Shown here: positions 62,711 through 64,000 of the stretch, one piece after another | Layout: the number at the start of each line of letters is the position of its first letter | How positions within the stretch are numbered: position 1 is the stretch's first letter | From: Comamonas odontotermitis | GTDB lineage: Bacteria; Pseudomonadota; Gammaproteobacteria; Burkholderiales; Burkholderiaceae_C | DNA: 64,000 nucleotides | Reading direction: 5' to 3' | Assembly: GCF_020080045.1 (NCBI RefSeq) | Contig: NZ_CP083451.1 | Span: 2,963,001 to 3,027,000 of the forward strand | Position numbers and translations under genes: made by a program | Notes under the pieces: generated by a model | Databases searched by the model: none | What the model saw: only the letters and a program-made list of their open reading frames with translations | Told to the model about the DNA's origin: nothing

Positions 62711-64000
62711 ATGCTGAGCGCTGTGCGCCGCGTGTTTTCACGCCGCGATTTCGATGTGGTTGCCAAACACGCAGCAACGGTATTTGTAGGGCAGATTGCG
62801 GTGATGGGTTTCGGCGTGGTCGATACCATCGTTGCAGGCCGCCATGCCGAAACGTCATTGGCCGCGCTATCCGTGGGCTCCGCCATTTTCGTGACGGTTT
62901 ATGTCTCGCTGATGGGACTGCTGCAGGCGCTGCTGCCCATCTGGTCCGAGATGCATGGCGCCCGCAGGCACGCAGACATCGGGCCATCGCTGCGGCAGTC
63001 GCTCTACATCTGCGTGGCAGCAAGCGCCGCTGGCATGGCTGTGCTGTTCCATCCCGCGCCGATACTGCGCTGGACTGAAGTACCAGCAGATCTGCAGCCC
63101 CTGGTGGAAAGCTATCTCGCCATTGTGGGATGGAGTCTGCCCGCAGCCCTGCTGTTCCGGATCTTCAGCACGGTGAGCCAGGCACTGGGTAGGCCGCAAT
63201 TGGTCACCTGGCTCCAGGCCGTGTCGCTGCTCGTCAAGTTGTCGCTGTCCATCTGGTTCACCTTTGGCGGCCTGGGGTTGGCCCCCATGGGCGTGATCGG
63301 GTGCGCGTGGGCCACCTTTGCCGTCAATTTCTTCCTGTGCGGTGTGGGATGGATGCTGCTGCGCACGCAATCCTTGTACGCCCCTGCACAAATCTGGCGC
63401 AAGCTGGAGCGGCCTCACGGCCCCACATTGCTCCAGTTCACGCAGCTTGGTGTACCTGCCAGCCTGTCGATCCTGGTAGAAATCACCTCGTTCACCCTGA
63501 TGGCCCTGTATGTTGCACGCATGGGCACGGCAGCCTCCGGTGCACACCAGATTGCCGCCAACGTGACGGCCTTGATGTACATGGTGCCCCTGTCGCTGGC
63601 CATTGCCACCAGCGCGCGCGCCAGTTACTGGCGTGGCGCTGGCGACGAACTCCGTGCGCGCCATGTCGTGTTCATGGGGCTGCTCTCGGCCATGCTGCTG
63701 GCCACTGTCTTGTCTTGCGTGGTGCTGATCGGCAGATCCTGGATCGTACCGGTCTATACCCACACCCCGGAGGTGGCAGCCATTGCCGTGGGCCTGTTGG
63801 CCTGGGTCAGCGTCTACCACCTGGCAGATGCCACGCAGACCGTATCCATCTTTGTGCTGCGCAGCTACCGCATCACCTTTGCTCCATTGCTGGTGTACTG
63901 TGGCCTGTTGTGGGGCATGGGTCTGTGGGGCGGCTTTCAGCTGGCCTACAAGGGGCTGGGCAGCATGGACGCCCTGCGCTCACCCATTGCATTCTGGATG
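62711..64000 (+). CDS. MATE-family multidrug efflux transporter (3' end outside window)
   Basis: At least 430 residues without a stop before the window ends. AGGAG lies 5 nt before the ATG, 8 bp after the previous stop. The sequence opens MLSAVRRVFSRRDFDVVAKH and shows repeated membrane helices with MATE landmarks: GQIAVMGFGVVDTIVAGRH, LPAALLFRIFSTVSQALGRPQ and, at the start of the second half, GVPASLSILVEITSFTLMALYVARMG..ASGAHQIAANVTALMYMVPLSLAIATSARASYWRG. It would export drugs or metabolites using a sodium or proton gradient. Confidence 0.92.
   Translation, partial: MLSAVRRVFSRRDFDVVAKHAATVFVGQIAVMGFGVVDTIVAGRHAETSLAALSVGSAIFVTVYVSLMGLLQALLPIWSEMHGARRHADIGPSLRQSLYICVAASAAGMAVLFHPAPILRWTEVPADLQPLVESYLAIVGWSLPAALLFRIFSTVSQALGRPQLVTWLQAVSLLVKLSLSIWFTFGGLGLAPMGVIGCAWATFAVNFFLCGVGWMLLRTQSLYAPAQIWRKLERPHGPTLLQFTQLGVPASLSILVEITSFTLMALYVARMGTAASGAHQIAANVTALMYMVPLSLAIATSARASYWRGAGDELRARHVVFMGLLSAMLLATVLSCVVLIGRSWIVPVYTHTPEVAAIAVGLLAWVSVYHLADATQTVSIFVLRSYRITFAPLLVYCGLLWGMGLWGGFQLAYKGLGSMDALRSPIAFWM

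Noticed and set aside
1..64000. Search for tRNA, rRNA, CRISPR arrays, insertion sequences and phage genes
   Set aside because: No cloverleaf with a CCA-type end, regular spacer-repeat array, transposase, integrase or phage structural motif was seen; the window looks like stable chromosome.

Overview
The window is a GC-rich chromosomal segment of a beta-proteobacterium, most likely a member of the Comamonadaceae (Comamonas or a close relative). Supporting signs are the fused AroA-Cmk protein ahead of rpsA and ihfB, the dnaG-rpoD pair with a long Lys/Ala-rich sigma-70 N-terminus, a DUF4148 protein, the ppsA/ppsR divergent pair, and a short dispersed repeat seen about fifteen times. No insertion sequence, prophage, CRISPR array, rRNA or tRNA was found. 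The window opens inside aroA-cmk and closes inside a MATE-family transporter gene.

Layout. 1-3.3 kb: core operon aroA-cmk, rpsA, ihfB. 3.5-7.8 kb: Tat-exported PhoD-like phosphatase, a predicted lipoprotein gamma-glutamyltransferase and an exported cupin. 7.9-13.6 kb: a LysR-type regulator divergent from a four-gene operon for D-aminoacylase, a permease, a beta-lactamase-fold serine hydrolase and a nitrilase-superfamily amidase. 13.6-22.3 kb: acyl-CoA ligase, dnaG, rpoD, fdhD, a small HxlR-like regulator and an FKBP isomerase. 22.6-30 kb: a two-subunit sodium:solute symporter with an EF-hand-like loop, an orphan ABC binding protein, a Pro/Ala-rich secreted protein, an ECF sigma/membrane anti-sigma-like pair and a DUF4148 protein.

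30.2-38.4 kb: czcCBA heavy-metal efflux operon divergent from a two-component system, with a perfect 24-bp palindrome between them. 38.5-42 kb: phosphoenolpyruvate synthase and its regulatory kinase/phosphorylase. 42.1-49.4 kb: a Fur-box-preceded heme uptake operon (TonB receptor, HmuS, HmuT, HmuU, HmuV). 49.8-55.3 kb: a second amide/peptide scavenging operon (M20 amidohydrolase, peptide-type binding protein, RpiR regulator, gamma-glutamyltransferase-like enzyme). 55.4-64 kb: a cyclohexadienyl-dehydratase-like periplasmic protein, a glycine-zipper lipoprotein, dut, trxA, rho, rpmE2, a GT39-like membrane protein and the MATE transporter.

The most interesting points are: (i) the dispersed repeat with core GATAGCTGCTGGCGCT, which lies between genes and also inside genes, where several copies encode part of signal peptides or N-terminal extensions; (ii) the two amide-hydrolase operons, which look like scavenging systems for N-acyl/D-amino-acid and gamma-glutamyl compounds; (iii) the EF-hand-like loop in the symporter; and (iv) a heme receptor that keeps the FRAP and NPNL motifs but has no histidine between them. 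Functions are assigned from recognised motifs and gene order. No database search was run.
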